Counted from the first letter of the stretch, positions 9,781 to 19,332 are shown. The stretch: 58,683 nucleotides of DNA from an uncultured Eubacteriales bacterium (GCA_902790525.1 CADASI010000035.1:1-58683); one strand, 5' to 3'. Made by a program: numbers and translations. Notes: generated by a model from the letters alone, not told the origin.

Positions 9781-10698
9781 CTAACTCAAGCTTAACGCTT
9801 TCAGATACCGCCCCACCGCGTCCCGCCAGTCCGGCAGGGGCTCAAAGCCGCACTGTATGAGCTTTGATTTATCCAGCCGGCTGTTAAAGGGTCTGGCGGC
9901 CTTGGAGAGGCCGTATTCGGCGGTGGTGACGGGAATGACGTTCACGTTCAAGCCGGCCTGGCGAAAGATCTCCTTCGCGAAATCGGCCCAGCTGATGTAG
10001 CCGCCCTCGTTGGTGGCGTGGTAGTAGCCGTACTTGTCGGTCTCGATCATGTCCACGAGCAGGCGGGCCAAATCGAGGGTGTAGGTGGGCGTGCCGATCT
10101 GGTCGTCCACCACCCGGAGGGTATCGTGGGTCCCGCCCAGCCGGAGCATGGTCTTAATGAAGTTCTTGCCATTCAAGCCGAACACCCAGGCGATGCGCAC
10201 GATGAAGAACTTCTCCACCAGCGCGCTGACAGCCTTCTCGCCGCCCAGCTTGGTCTCGCCGTACACGTTCAGCGGCGCGTAGTCTTTGCAGTCCGGCTGC
10301 CAGGGCGCGGTGCCCTGGCCGTCGAACACGTAATCGGTGGAGATGTACATCATCTTGCAGCCCAGCGCCTTGCAGGCCTCGGCGATATTGCGCGTGCCGC
10401 CCTCGTTGATGGCCTGCACCTTGCCCCGGTTCTCCGCGTCCTCGGCGGCGTCCACGGCGGTCCAGGCGGCGCAGTGGATCACGGCGTCGGGCCGGACTTC
10501 CTCCAGCGCGCGGCGCACCGCCGCGGCGTCGGTAATGTCCGTCTGCACATAGGGCATCGAACACACCGCGCTGTTGTCCTGTATGCCGCTGTACGCGGGG
10601 GCGATGTCGCTGCCCACGCCCGCGTGGCCGCGCCTGTTCAGTTCATTCATTACGTCGTGGCCCAGCTGGCCGCCGACGCCTGTAACAAATACCTTCAT
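9781..10698 (-). CDS. rfbD: dTDP-4-dehydrorhamnose reductase
   Basis: A 305-residue short-chain dehydrogenase/reductase that makes dTDP-L-rhamnose, the last step of the RfbABCD pathway. The Rossmann motif GVGGQLG is at 7-13, STDYVFDG at 120-127 and the catalytic YGETK at 146-150; the ends and length are normal. The ATG at 10698 has GGAGGAG six bases upstream, whereas an earlier TTG overlaps that site. Codon use is GC-rich, in contrast to its AT-rich flanks. It is separated from rfbA, rfbB and rfbC by the GT-C/GT2/GtrA cassette. Confidence 0.93.
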   Translation of the reverse strand: MKVFVTGVGGQLGHDVMNELNRRGHAGVGSDIAPAYSGIQDNSAVCSMPYVQTDITDAAAVRRALEEVRPDAVIHCAAWTAVDAAEDAENRGKVQAINEGGTRNIAEACKALGCKMMYISTDYVFDGQGTAPWQPDCKDYAPLNVYGETKLGGEKAVSALVEKFFIVRIAWVFGLNGKNFIKTMLRLGGTHDTLRVVDDQIGTPTYTLDLARLLVDMIETDKYGYYHATNEGGYISWADFAKEIFRQAGLNVNVIPVTTAEYGLSKAARPFNSRLDKSKLIQCGFEPLPDWRDAVGRYLKALSLS

Positions 10699-10720
10699 AG
10701 ATTGCTCCTCCAAGTATTGA

Positions 10721-11164
10721 TTATTTATGCAGAAATTTCATTGGAGACATCATTTTTTTCCTGAAGATCAAAAGCTTGCTGGCGATGTAGTTCAGGATTA
10801 TTACGATCGCATTGCTTACCAGCTTCCAGATCATGGCATTTCCATGCAATAAATCCACCGCAAAGTACATGATGGCGACATCCAGCACACCCGTCAACAA
10901 TCTTGCTCCGAAAAAGGTCGGTATTTCGTGTTTCAGAATATCCCTATCGAAGGATTTGCTGTTAAATACCCACAGCTTGTTGGTAATAAAAGCGAATGCA
11001 ACTGCAAACACCCATGCGAACACAGTGGAAACGACATTGGATATACCCAATAAATTATAAAAAATATAGTATACTGCTATGTTGATGATTGTGGTCAGCA
11101 CACCAAATATCCCATACATGATAATGCTTTTAAATCGAATCAGCTGTTGGACTATTTTAGTCAT
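10721..11164 (-). CDS. GtrA family membrane protein, probable Und-P-sugar flippase
   Basis: A 147-residue protein with four membrane helices (about 15-36, 42-62, 80-100, 110-135). GtrA hallmarks are visible: FGVLTTIINIAVYY, FAFITNKLWVF and an end helix with ILNYIASKLLIFRK. The family is proposed to move lipid-linked sugars across the membrane. It starts 8 bp before the end of the upstream GT2 gene, with AGGAGAGAG as ribosome site. With that GT2 and the GT-C protein further upstream it forms a complete three-component glycosylation set. Confidence 0.87.
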   Translation of the reverse strand: MTKIVQQLIRFKSIIMYGIFGVLTTIINIAVYYIFYNLLGISNVVSTVFAWVFAVAFAFITNKLWVFNSKSFDRDILKHEIPTFFGARLLTGVLDVAIMYFAVDLLHGNAMIWKLVSNAIVIILNYIASKLLIFRKKMMSPMKFLHK

Positions 11165-11885
11165 TGATCTCTCTCCTGAGCCTTATAAAATCTCCCAAAG
11201 CCTTCCAGCCGATTTTGACAATCTTTTTCATATTTATTGAGTTTTTCCCTTGTACGCGTGGCTTGAACGATATCGGTATGAATAAAACACGTTCCTTGAA
11301 GTAGACGAAATACGTGGTAAACATAATATTGGGAATATTGAAATCTTCCGGAAGCTTCCTGATATATTTGTCCACCAGCGCGGCTTTCATCAGTCTGAAT
11401 GGCGCATTTGCGTCCTGTACCTTTATCCCGAAGATCATCCGAAGCAGAAAACACACGGTGTTCTCTACATATTTACGACCTTTTCCGTCCCCGCGTTCAA
11501 TGCGATTGCCTATGATCGCATCGCATTCTCCTTTTTTCCTCCAAAACTGTTCAAATTCCGCAGGGTTGGTCTGTCCATCGGAATCAGTCTGGAATATCCA
11601 ATCTGCATCGTGGTCGATGGCATAATGATAGCCATATAGCAGCGTGGGACCATGTCCGCTATTTGGCTTTGTCAGCGGTTGCAGAAGCGCGCGGTTCTCT
11701 GCAAGCGCCAATAGTTTCTCGTAGGTACAATCCTTGCTTCCGTCGTTAATAATAACGAGTCGCGATAAGCCTCCTCCAGGGTGCTTTTCTATAATCGGAT
11801 ACCAGTCCTTAACGCACTGTTCAATATTGGCCTCCTCATTGTAAGCGGGAATGACAATATATAGCACAGCCTCCAAACAAATCAC
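11157..11885 (-). CDS. DPM-like family 2 glycosyltransferase (GtrB type)
   Basis: A 242-residue single-domain GT2 enzyme with YIVIPAYNEEANI (9-21), INDGS (46-50) and DSDGQT (101-106), plus the KPRVQGKNSI motif near the C-terminus seen in polyprenyl-phosphate sugar synthases. It lacks its own membrane helices. The start is uncertain: the GTG used here has AAGGG only two bases upstream, and an internal GGAGG might serve a start a few codons later. Overlap with the GtrA gene points to translational coupling. Likely product: an undecaprenyl-phosphate sugar for use outside the membrane. Confidence 0.8.
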   Translation of the reverse strand: MICLEAVLYIVIPAYNEEANIEQCVKDWYPIIEKHPGGGLSRLVIINDGSKDCTYEKLLALAENRALLQPLTKPNSGHGPTLLYGYHYAIDHDADWIFQTDSDGQTNPAEFEQFWRKKGECDAIIGNRIERGDGKGRKYVENTVCFLLRMIFGIKVQDANAPFRLMKAALVDKYIRKLPEDFNIPNIMFTTYFVYFKERVLFIPISFKPRVQGKNSINMKKIVKIGWKALGDFIRLRREIND

Positions 11886-11932
11886 AACCCTTCTGTGATG
11901 ACTACAAAATCACATAGGCACAGTCTATTCTG

Positions 11933-13720
11933 CTATCTGTCCGCAAACAGTTTAACCGAAGGATCAAACACAGATTTCTTTTTCTTCCCCATAATAGCTA
12001 TACGAACTAGTATGATCAGAAGTAACCAGGCAGCGATGGAAAAAGAGTTTGTTATAATCCAACCATGAAGCCGCTTGTAAAAACCATCAGCAGGTAATAT
12101 GTACATCCATAGCCTATCAATGTTGCTTAGTAGGAAGGATGACAAAGCGATTATATATATATATTTCCATCCCCCGCTACACAATACAAACAGCGCGACC
12201 ATTGGGATGGCAAGATATTGATTTACAATGGCAGAGGAGAAACATACCAAAGAAATCAAATAGATTAACAATGCGATATCGTAACTTTGCTTTCTTACTA
12301 CGAAAGAAACAATTAGCATACATGCAAGAAAAACAAAAAAGCTGATCCCTCCAGACAAACCCAAATGTTCATACAGAGCATGAAATAATGGTGAGTTATT
12401 TTTACTCCTGTACAGGAACACATTGTTCATTACTCCCTCGAAAGCAGTGCCGTTTCCTATCATAAAGGGAATGAAACTTAACAGAAAAAGGGCTGGCGGT
12501 GCAAAAGCATAGAGCAGCTTCTTTTTAATGGACAATTTGCTTGAAAGGAGCAGAAATACAGGAACAAAAAACAGGATATGCTTGGTTATAAGAGATAACG
12601 TAAGAAAAACAACAAAACCTATATCCTTTCGGTTCCATTCCGTGGCTCCATTAAAACAGGGTATGGTCAGCAAGCCAAACAATACAGCCATGTTGTCAAA
12701 CTGGTTGTGATTCCCAGAGATATAAACAGATATGGGATTGAGGAAGAATAGCAGTGCAGCTTTTTCTGAATATCTTCTTGCAATAAACACTGTAATGCCC
12801 AAATCGGTAAAGGTAAGTATTGAAACAATCAATATCCTGTACAGATCTTTCCAGTTTTCCCCGGCAATAAGAGAAATGCGATAAAGTAATCCTTGAAGAA
12901 TAAAGAAAATCGGGCCATAATTGTATCTGGATGTCTCAGCGTATACATTTCTGCAGTTTCCGGCAATCTCCCCAACGATACAATAGGATTCGAAATCATA
13001 ATTATAACCAAGGGCCATGACCATGAATCGCAAGACAATACCCAGAAACAGAATTGAGAGAATACTCTCATTCTTCCATAACAAACGTGTGTTACTATCT
13101 CCGTTCAAAAATGAATATTCGGAGGTTGAGAAGCGCTTAACTAACAGCCAGATCAGTGTGAACACTGAAGCCAGAATGCATGATAAAAACAGGTTCGCAA
13201 CATGGATTGCCCAAGGAAAGGCGATTTCAAGGCTTTGATCGCTGACTTCTATATGATCAATTGTAACAATACCATTGATATCGATACGCAGTGCGCTACT
13301 CTCCCCCGCAGGAATATCCGCCGTATAAACATCGGATTTAGCCTTGATAGAATCGCTTTTTTCAAAACTCTCATTCTCAGAAACAGAATACACTTCAATA
13401 ACTGTGTCTGTCTCGAGGGGCTGCTTGAATGCAATCCTCAAAGAATTGATCTTCAGGGGGACATCAAATACAAATATCATCTGCGGATCTTCTCCGGTTG
13501 GAGCATACAAGCCGCCCAAGCCACCCGGTAACATCTCAGCATCATTGAGGTAATACCTATAACTGTCATTGGGAAACAGTTCTAACGTAGAGTTAGGCAT
13601 TCTCACTGTCAAAATCTTGTGACTAGCCCACTGATACCCTATAGCAGATGCCAGCAAGACCAGTATCATAACGATGCATCCAAGCAAAAATCTTTTTGAT
13701 GATCTAAACGGATTCCCCAT
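11933..13720 (-). CDS. GT-C-type membrane glycosyltransferase
   Basis: About 595 residues: an N-terminal helix (about 12-32), an extracytoplasmic beta-rich domain (about 40-180), then roughly ten membrane helices. The loop motif NYDFESYCIVGEIAGNCRNV followed by SRYNYGPIFF matches mannosyltransferase-like GT-C proteins, where the Asp/Glu pair is catalytic. The ATG at 13720 has TGGGGGAA seven bases upstream; an open extension to 13771 overlaps rfbB and has no ribosome site. It is AT-rich relative to rfbB. It is followed by the GT2 and GtrA genes, its probable donor-supply partners. Confidence 0.75.
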   Translation of the reverse strand: MGNPFRSSKRFLLGCIVMILVLLASAIGYQWASHKILTVRMPNSTLELFPNDSYRYYLNDAEMLPGGLGGLYAPTGEDPQMIFVFDVPLKINSLRIAFKQPLETDTVIEVYSVSENESFEKSDSIKAKSDVYTADIPAGESSALRIDINGIVTIDHIEVSDQSLEIAFPWAIHVANLFLSCILASVFTLIWLLVKRFSTSEYSFLNGDSNTRLLWKNESILSILFLGIVLRFMVMALGYNYDFESYCIVGEIAGNCRNVYAETSRYNYGPIFFILQGLLYRISLIAGENWKDLYRILIVSILTFTDLGITVFIARRYSEKAALLFFLNPISVYISGNHNQFDNMAVLFGLLTIPCFNGATEWNRKDIGFVVFLTLSLITKHILFFVPVFLLLSSKLSIKKKLLYAFAPPALFLLSFIPFMIGNGTAFEGVMNNVFLYRSKNNSPLFHALYEHLGLSGGISFFVFLACMLIVSFVVRKQSYDIALLIYLISLVCFSSAIVNQYLAIPMVALFVLCSGGWKYIYIIALSSFLLSNIDRLWMYILPADGFYKRLHGWIITNSFSIAAWLLLIILVRIAIMGKKKKSVFDPSVKLFADR

Positions 13721-13757
13721 GCAGTGGTTCCCCCAGAACGTGTCTAACATCAACGCC

Positions 13758-14777
13758 TTACCGGTTGCCATACATCTGCGCGTAGTAGTTCTGATACTCG
13801 CCAGAGATGATGGTCTCCCACCACTCGCGGTTGTCGAGGTACCACTGGATGGTCTTCTTGATGCCGTCGGCGAACTTGGTCTCCGGCAGCCAGCCCAGCT
13901 CGTTGTGGATCTTGGTGGGGTCGATGGCGTAGCGCATGTCGTGGCCCTTGCGGTCGGTCACGTAGGTGATGAGGCTCTCGGGCTTGCCCAATTCTTTGCA
14001 GATCAGCTTCACGATGTCGATGTTGCGCATCTCGTTGTGGCCGCCGATGTTGTACACCTCGCCCACGCGCCCCTTGTGGATGATCAGGTCGATGGCCTTG
14101 CAGTGGTCCTCGACGTACAGCCAGTCGCGCACGTTCAGGCCCTCGCCGTACACGGGCAGGGGCTTGTCGTTTAAAGCGTTGGCGATCATCAGCGGGATCA
14201 GCTTCTCCGGGAAGTGGTAGGGCCCGTAGTTGTTGGAGCAGCGGGAGATGGTCACCGGCAGGCCGAAGGTGCGGTGATACGCCAGCACCAAGAGGTCCGC
14301 GCCCGCCTTGGAGGACGAGTAGGGGCTCGAGGTGTGGATCGGCGTCTCCTCGGTGAACAGCAGGTCGGGCCGGTCCAGCGGCAGGTCGCCGTAGACCTCG
14401 TCGGTGGACACCTGGTGATAGCGGGTAATGCCGTGCTTGCGGCAGGCGTCCATCAGCACGGAGGTACCGATGATGTTGGTCTCCAGGAATACGCCGGGGT
14501 TCTCGATGGAGCGGTCCACGTGGCTCTCCGCGGCGAAGTTCACCACGATGTCGGGATGCTCCTCCTCGAACAGCCGGTTCACCGCCTCGCGGTCGCAGAT
14601 GTCCGCCTTCACGAAGCGGAAGTTCGGGTTGTCCATGACCGGCGCGAGCGTCGAGAGGTTGCCCGCGTAGGTCAGCTTGTCCAGGCAGACGATCCGGTAA
14701 TCCGGGTGCGCCGCGAGCATGTGAAAGATGAAGTTTGAGCCGATGAATCCGGCGCCGCCGGTGACGATGATGGTCAT
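13758..14777 (-). CDS. rfbB: dTDP-glucose 4,6-dehydratase
   Basis: A 339-residue extended SDR enzyme that converts dTDP-glucose to dTDP-4-keto-6-deoxyglucose. The NAD motif TGGAGFIGSN is at 6-15, the active-site TDEVYG at 125-130 and the catalytic YSSSK at 153-157; length and ends are normal. GGAGATAG precedes the ATG. It follows rfbC by 18 bp on the minus strand. The gene is strongly GC-rich and appears intact. Confidence 0.95.
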   Translation of the reverse strand: MTIIVTGGAGFIGSNFIFHMLAAHPDYRIVCLDKLTYAGNLSTLAPVMDNPNFRFVKADICDREAVNRLFEEEHPDIVVNFAAESHVDRSIENPGVFLETNIIGTSVLMDACRKHGITRYHQVSTDEVYGDLPLDRPDLLFTEETPIHTSSPYSSSKAGADLLVLAYHRTFGLPVTISRCSNNYGPYHFPEKLIPLMIANALNDKPLPVYGEGLNVRDWLYVEDHCKAIDLIIHKGRVGEVYNIGGHNEMRNIDIVKLICKELGKPESLITYVTDRKGHDMRYAIDPTKIHNELGWLPETKFADGIKKTIQWYLDNREWWETIISGEYQNYYAQMYGNR

Positions 14778-14795
14778 GATGCTATCTCCTCTTTT

Positions 14796-15359
14796 TCAGA
14801 TTTCGCCGTACACGAAGTTGCAGTCGCTGTCCTCAAGCAGCGGGGCGGCGGTGTCCTTCTGCGAGAGCAGCTCCTCCCGGACCTCGCCCCAGTCCACGCC
14901 GATGGCGGGATCGTTGAACCGTATGCCCCGGTCGCACGCCTTGCTGTACAGGTTGTCCACCTTGTAGCAGAACTCCACGTCCTCCGTCAGGGTCTTGAAG
15001 CCGTGGCCGAAGCCCCGGGGGATCATCAGCATGCGCTTGTTGTCCGCGGAGAGCTCCACCGCCACCCACTGGCGGTAGGTCGGGCTGCCCCTGCGCAGGT
15101 CCACCGCCACGTCCATCACCGCGCCGCGGGTCACGCGCACCAGCTTGGCCTGGGCCATGGGCGCGTTCTGAAAGTGGATGCCCCGCAGTATGCCCTTCTG
15201 CGCGGAGTAGGACTGATTGTCCTGCACGAAGTCGTAGTGAAGGCCCATCTCCTCGAAGTTCCGGGTGGACCAGGTCTCCATGAAATAGCCCCGCTGATCG
15301 CCGAACACCTGGGGCTCGATGATGTACACGCCCTCTAACTTTGTCTCGATCCTGTTCAT
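14796..15359 (-). CDS. rfbC: dTDP-4-dehydrorhamnose 3,5-epimerase
   Basis: A 187-residue RmlC cupin. The segment RGIHFQ (59-64) holds the catalytic His, IPRGFGHGF (113-121) is the family signature and the tyrosine in CYKVDN (131-136) is conserved. The start codon overlaps the stop of the disrupted rfbA (TGATG), so the two are translationally coupled. The gene looks intact and supplies the third step of dTDP-L-rhamnose synthesis. Confidence 0.95.
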   Translation of the reverse strand: MNRIETKLEGVYIIEPQVFGDQRGYFMETWSTRNFEEMGLHYDFVQDNQSYSAQKGILRGIHFQNAPMAQAKLVRVTRGAVMDVAVDLRRGSPTYRQWVAVELSADNKRMLMIPRGFGHGFKTLTEDVEFCYKVDNLYSKACDRGIRFNDPAIGVDWGEVREELLSQKDTAAPLLEDSDCNFVYGEI

Positions 15360-16172
15360 CAGTAGCGCACCTTCCCCTCCGCCACGGCCTTCAGATGCTG
15401 CCCGTAGGGGCTCTTGCCGTAGCGCGCCGCGGACTCCAACAGCTTATCCCTGGTGATCCAATCGTTCTTATAGGCGATCTCCTCCGGCGCGGAGATCTTG
15501 ATCGACTGGCGCTTCTCGATCATGCGCACGAAGTCCGCCGCGTCCACCAGGCTGTCCATGGTGCCGGTGTCCAGCCAGGCGAAGCCGCGGCCCAGGAGCT
15601 GCACGTCCAGCAGACCCTTTTTCAGGCCCCTTGGGGTAGAAGTACAGCCCGGTGATGGCGTAGTTGCTCTTGGGGTTCTTGGGCTTCTCCTCCACGGAGA
15701 CGACCTTTCCGTCCGCGTCAAACTCTACGATGCCGAAGCGCTCGGGGTCGTTGACGTAGTAGCCGAACACCGTCGCGCGGCTGTTGACCTCCGCGTCCCA
15801 GGCGGCGGAGCGCAGGATCCGGCCAAAGCCGTTGCCGTAGAAGATGTTGTCGCCCAGCACCATGGCGCAGGCGTCGTCCCCGATAAAGTCTTCGCCCAGC
15901 AGGAAGGCCTGGGCCAGCCCGTCGGGGGAGGGCTGCACCACGTACTGAAGGCGCACGCCGAACTCGCCGCCGTCGCCCAGCAGGTGCTCGAAGCGCGGGG
16001 TGTCCTCCGGGGTGGAGATGATCAGTATGTCCCGGATGCCCGCGAGCATCAGCGTGGACAGCGGATAGTAGACCATCGGCTTGTCGTAGACCGGCAAAAG
16101 CTGCTTGGATGTGACCATGGTCAGCGGATACAGCCGCGTGCCGGCGCCGCCGGCGAGTATGATGCCTTTCAT
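15359..16172 (-). pseudogene. rfbA: Glucose-1-phosphate thymidylyltransferase with internal deletion and frameshift
   Basis: RmlA makes dTDP-glucose, the entry point to dTDP-L-rhamnose. Frame one is normal from [14 protein letters not shown] (ATG at 16172, GGGGAGG upstream) through [15 protein letters not shown] to LYFYPKG at residue 182. It then reads out of frame. The correct C-terminal frame resumes at once as [20 protein letters not shown] and runs to the stop at 15359. Compared with the family, about 25 residues are missing, including the conserved PSxRGELEIT block, and the reading frame also changes. The junction lies at about 15620-15628. Everything else in the gene is well conserved, so the lesion is recent or is an assembly error. 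Confidence 0.85.
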
Positions 16173-16215
16173 AATAGCCTCCCCATCGTACAATTCAGGA
16201 TTCAGTAAACGGACA

Positions 16216-17127
16216 TCAAAGCATTTTCAAATAAGTCAGATAGTCGCGGATGCCCTGCTCCAGCGGGCGGCAGACGACGCCGGTGGCAGCGATCATCTTG
16301 TCGTTTCTCGCAATACTGCACTTGACGTCCACGCTCCTCGTGGCCTGGTAATCGACGTCCGCACGGAACCCGAGCTTCTCAAACAGGCGGATGATCTCAA
16401 CCTGGGAAACGCCGACGCCCGTCGAGATGTTGAAGGTGTGCATGTCGCCTTCGTAGTGCAGCAGCGCCTCCATGGCTTTGCACACATCCTCGATGTAGAT
16501 ATAATCCCGGACCACGCTGCCGTCGCCCCAGATCTCCAGCTTCTGACGATGCAATATGCTCTTGACCACGGCGTCGATAAAGCCGACGCCCTTCAGATAA
16601 TCCTGGCCGGGGCCGTAGGGATTCGTGATGCGGCAGGACATGAAGCACGTCCCCTGCTGCTCGTTGAAGGCCCGCATCGCCGTCTCAACGCACAGTTTCA
16701 CGCTCCCGTAGTGGTTGATGGGACGCAGGGGGTCCGATTCGTCAAAAGGACGGCCGGGGTATTTCCCGTAGACCGTGCCGGCGGAGGACAAAAAGATCAG
16801 CCGGCCTTTCGTATGGGTCAAGCGGTCGAACAGCTTGATCGTCTGGACAAAATCCCGGGTATATCCGCGCATATACATGGCGTTTGAATTGCCGGGATTG
16901 ATCGTTGAGAGCGCATGGATGATCACATCCTGTCCCTCGGTCAGCACATCAATGGAGGAATCCTCAAAAAAATCGCCGGTGAGATAGCGCACACGGGGGT
17001 CTTCCCGCTCCGGCTTTCTCACGTCAAAGACGCAAACGCGATAGCCCGCGTCGCTGAGATAGCGCGAAAGATTCTGTCCTATGAAGCCGTTGCCTCCCAG
17101 GATCATGACATTACAGTTTTTGTTCAT
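16216..17127 (-). CDS. NAD-dependent sugar epimerase/dehydratase
   Basis: A 303-residue extended SDR enzyme, GalE-like. It shows the NAD motif GGNGFIG (11-17), the catalytic SSAGTVYG region and the YGSVK tetrad, and [15 protein letters not shown], typical of UDP- or GDP-sugar 4-epimerases. The start at 17127 has GAAGGAA nine bases upstream and overlaps the preceding glycosyltransferase gene by 17 bp. The substrate cannot be named; the product is probably a sugar nucleotide used by a transferase in the cluster. Confidence 0.82.
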   Translation of the reverse strand: MNKNCNVMILGGNGFIGQNLSRYLSDAGYRVCVFDVRKPEREDPRVRYLTGDFFEDSSIDVLTEGQDVIIHALSTINPGNSNAMYMRGYTRDFVQTIKLFDRLTHTKGRLIFLSSAGTVYGKYPGRPFDESDPLRPINHYGSVKLCVETAMRAFNEQQGTCFMSCRITNPYGPGQDYLKGVGFIDAVVKSILHRQKLEIWGDGSVVRDYIYIEDVCKAMEALLHYEGDMHTFNISTGVGVSQVEIIRLFEKLGFRADVDYQATRSVDVKCSIARNDKMIAATGVVCRPLEQGIRDYLTYLKML

Positions 17128-18337
17128 CTTCTTTGATTCCTTCGACGATGCATTCATAGACTTTATTCGTCTCATCGTCCCAATCGGTCGCTACGGCGCA
17201 TTTCAGGCCGGCCTCGCGAAGCGCCTTGAGCTTTTCAGGGTGATTCAGATAATGCTGGAGGGTGTCGGCGATGTTGAGCGGATCGTTGTCGATGATGATG
17301 GCGTTGCGCTCATCGACCATCCAGGCGTTGTTTTCGCTTCCCTGGGTGGCGATGACGGAGTTGGAGGCCATGACCTCCAACGGCAGCAGGGAGAGGTTCG
17401 TCGGCGACATCACGAGGCAGATATCGCATTGCGCGTACATATCCGACAGCTTGTCCAGCGAAACGCTCCCGGCGCTGACGTGGTTGAAGGGGATGTAATA
17501 CCTGCTCACATCCCAGCCCGCCAGGACGACTTCCACCTCCGGCATGCGCCGGGTCAATTCAATCAGCGCCAGCAGGCCAAGCTCAAAGCAGCGCCGCGGC
17601 GTGACGGGGCGCGCATAGAAGAATATGCGCTGCTTGTCGTCGCGCTTTTTGCCGGGGCGGTACAGCTGCTTGTCGTAGGAGAATCGGAAGCTGTTGCAGG
17701 GCATGGAATACTCCGTCTCCAGCTTGTGCTTCAGCCAGTCCCCCGCCGTAATGCCCCTGAATCCGAAACGATAGGTGTTCGAGGCCAGCATGTATTCCGA
17801 TCCGATCGGATAGAAATAGGATTCGAAGTCCTGTACAAAGTAAAACTTTGAAACGGCGTTGTCAAAGTGCCGCACGAAATAGGCGGTCGGCCAGGAGGTT
17901 GCGACGATGCCGTGGCAAAACGGCATGTTGTCCGTCGAGCAGTGCACCTCGATCTCAGGATCCAGTATGGGGTAGTTTTCGGACAGGAAGGCGCGCAGGG
18001 CCTTGTCCGTCGCGAAGTTGACGGGATGCACGACGTAGATGCGGTTCTTGATGCCTCTCCGTTCCAGCGCGGAGATGAACCTGAAGATATTGATGTGGCC
18101 GCCGGAGCCCTGCCCCATCTCGGGAATGACCCAGTTGAGCCGGATCGGGCCGTCCCGGTGCTCCAGGTAATCCTGCCGGTTGAAGGGGACTTTCCTGTCG
18201 TCGATCGCCATACCGTACATCTGCTCGACGTGGATCACGAACGACCCTTCCCCGTCCAGCAGCGAATCCGGGATGCCGTGGTGCACCCGCAGATAGTGTA
18301 TGCCTTTTTTAAAAAAGCGCCAGTATTTCTTCAGCAT
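17111..18337 (-). CDS. WsaF-type rhamnosyltransferase (GT4)
   Basis: A 408-residue GT-B enzyme. The N-terminal part carries LNWVIPEMGQGSGGHINIFR and a VQDFESYFYPIGSEYMLA segment, and the C-terminal domain has the donor-site LSLLPLEVMASNSVIAT. This matches the WsaF family, first described in S-layer glycan assembly of Geobacillus, which adds rhamnose to polyrhamnan. AAGGGGAG lies upstream of the ATG. The family assignment is from memory of its motifs, not a search. It fits the rfb genes and the ABC exporter in the same operon. Confidence 0.82.
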   Translation of the reverse strand: MLKKYWRFFKKGIHYLRVHHGIPDSLLDGEGSFVIHVEQMYGMAIDDRKVPFNRQDYLEHRDGPIRLNWVIPEMGQGSGGHINIFRFISALERRGIKNRIYVVHPVNFATDKALRAFLSENYPILDPEIEVHCSTDNMPFCHGIVATSWPTAYFVRHFDNAVSKFYFVQDFESYFYPIGSEYMLASNTYRFGFRGITAGDWLKHKLETEYSMPCNSFRFSYDKQLYRPGKKRDDKQRIFFYARPVTPRRCFELGLLALIELTRRMPEVEVVLAGWDVSRYYIPFNHVSAGSVSLDKLSDMYAQCDICLVMSPTNLSLLPLEVMASNSVIATQGSENNAWMVDERNAIIIDNDPLNIADTLQHYLNHPEKLKALREAGLKCAVATDWDDETNKVYECIVEGIKEDEQKL

Positions 18338-18349
18338 GGTCGTCTCCCC

Positions 18350-19330
18350 TTACTTTTTCCGATTTCTCTGCCGGTATTGTTGTGAAAACCATCGGTCCAT
18401 CCGCCTCTGGGTCTTTTCGGACATGTCCGCGTATTTGCCGCCCAGATAGCCCGCGACCGTGCGGTCGATATCCCGCCTTATGGCATAGCCGCTCCAGTAG
18501 AGCTTCTGCCTCAGCGGCAGATCCGCATGGCGCGTGTATCTCAGATCATTCAGGATCAGCGCCGCCGCGCGCAACGGTATGAACAGGCCCCGGCGCACGA
18601 TTCTGAAGCCATGAAGCTCGTACAGGCCCTTGTATTCGTCGAAATACCGGCGAAAATACTGCCTCAGGGGGAAGTTGTGGGAGTGATAGACCGGGGCGAA
18701 CGGGCAATAGACCTTGTGATAGCCCATCTCCATCATCTTTTTGGTCCAGATCTGATCCTCGGCGAACTCCACGTCCTCGTAGGGATACTTTTCAAAAACG
18801 CTTCGCCGCACGCAGGCGTTGTTGTCCGACGAAAAGGCCATCAAGTGGCGATAGCCCTCCTCCCGGGCGTAACGTTCGGGATCCTCGATCCAGTAATACG
18901 TGTTATCGACACCGAAGCCCTTGAAGTGCGCGTTGATGTCCCGGGCGTCAAAGATGTTGCAGCCGGGATAGGGATAGTGGATCCCAAAGCCCACCACGCA
19001 TTGATTGTCCTTCCGGATGGCCCGGATCATCTGATCGAGCCATTCCTCCGACGCCGGCAACGCATCCTGCGTGATGAAGAAGATGAACTCGCCGGTGCCC
19101 AGCGAGGCGGCCAGATTCCGCGTCCGCCCGTGGCCAAATTCGGAGGGCTGTATCTGATGCAGCCTGACCTTCGGATACCTTTTGATCGTCTCCAGCGTGC
19201 CGTCGACCGACCCGGAATCAACGCAGATGACCTCGTATTCAAGGCACGTCTTCTGGCTGAAAACCGCCTGAAGGACGCGATCCAGCAATTCGCCGCCGTT
19301 TTTCGTCGGAATGCAAATGGTTACGTCCAT
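18350..19330 (-). CDS. Family 2 rhamnosyltransferase
   Basis: A 326-residue GT-A enzyme with VTICIPTKNGGELL at the N-terminus, VDSGSVDGT and the FGHGRTRNLA...ITQDALP pattern. That pattern (F-x-H-G-x-T-R-N and TQDA) is characteristic of rhamnosyltransferases acting on polyrhamnose. The C-terminal third is rich in Arg and aromatic residues and may bind the membrane. The start follows the upstream stop by 2 bp; GGAGG lies 14 nt before the ATG, a rather long spacing. Confidence 0.83.
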   Translation of the reverse strand: MDVTICIPTKNGGELLDRVLQAVFSQKTCLEYEVICVDSGSVDGTLETIKRYPKVRLHQIQPSEFGHGRTRNLAASLGTGEFIFFITQDALPASEEWLDQMIRAIRKDNQCVVGFGIHYPYPGCNIFDARDINAHFKGFGVDNTYYWIEDPERYAREEGYRHLMAFSSDNNACVRRSVFEKYPYEDVEFAEDQIWTKKMMEMGYHKVYCPFAPVYHSHNFPLRQYFRRYFDEYKGLYELHGFRIVRRGLFIPLRAAALILNDLRYTRHADLPLRQKLYWSGYAIRRDIDRTVAGYLGGKYADMSEKTQRRMDRWFSQQYRQRNRKK

Positions 19331-19332
19331 GT

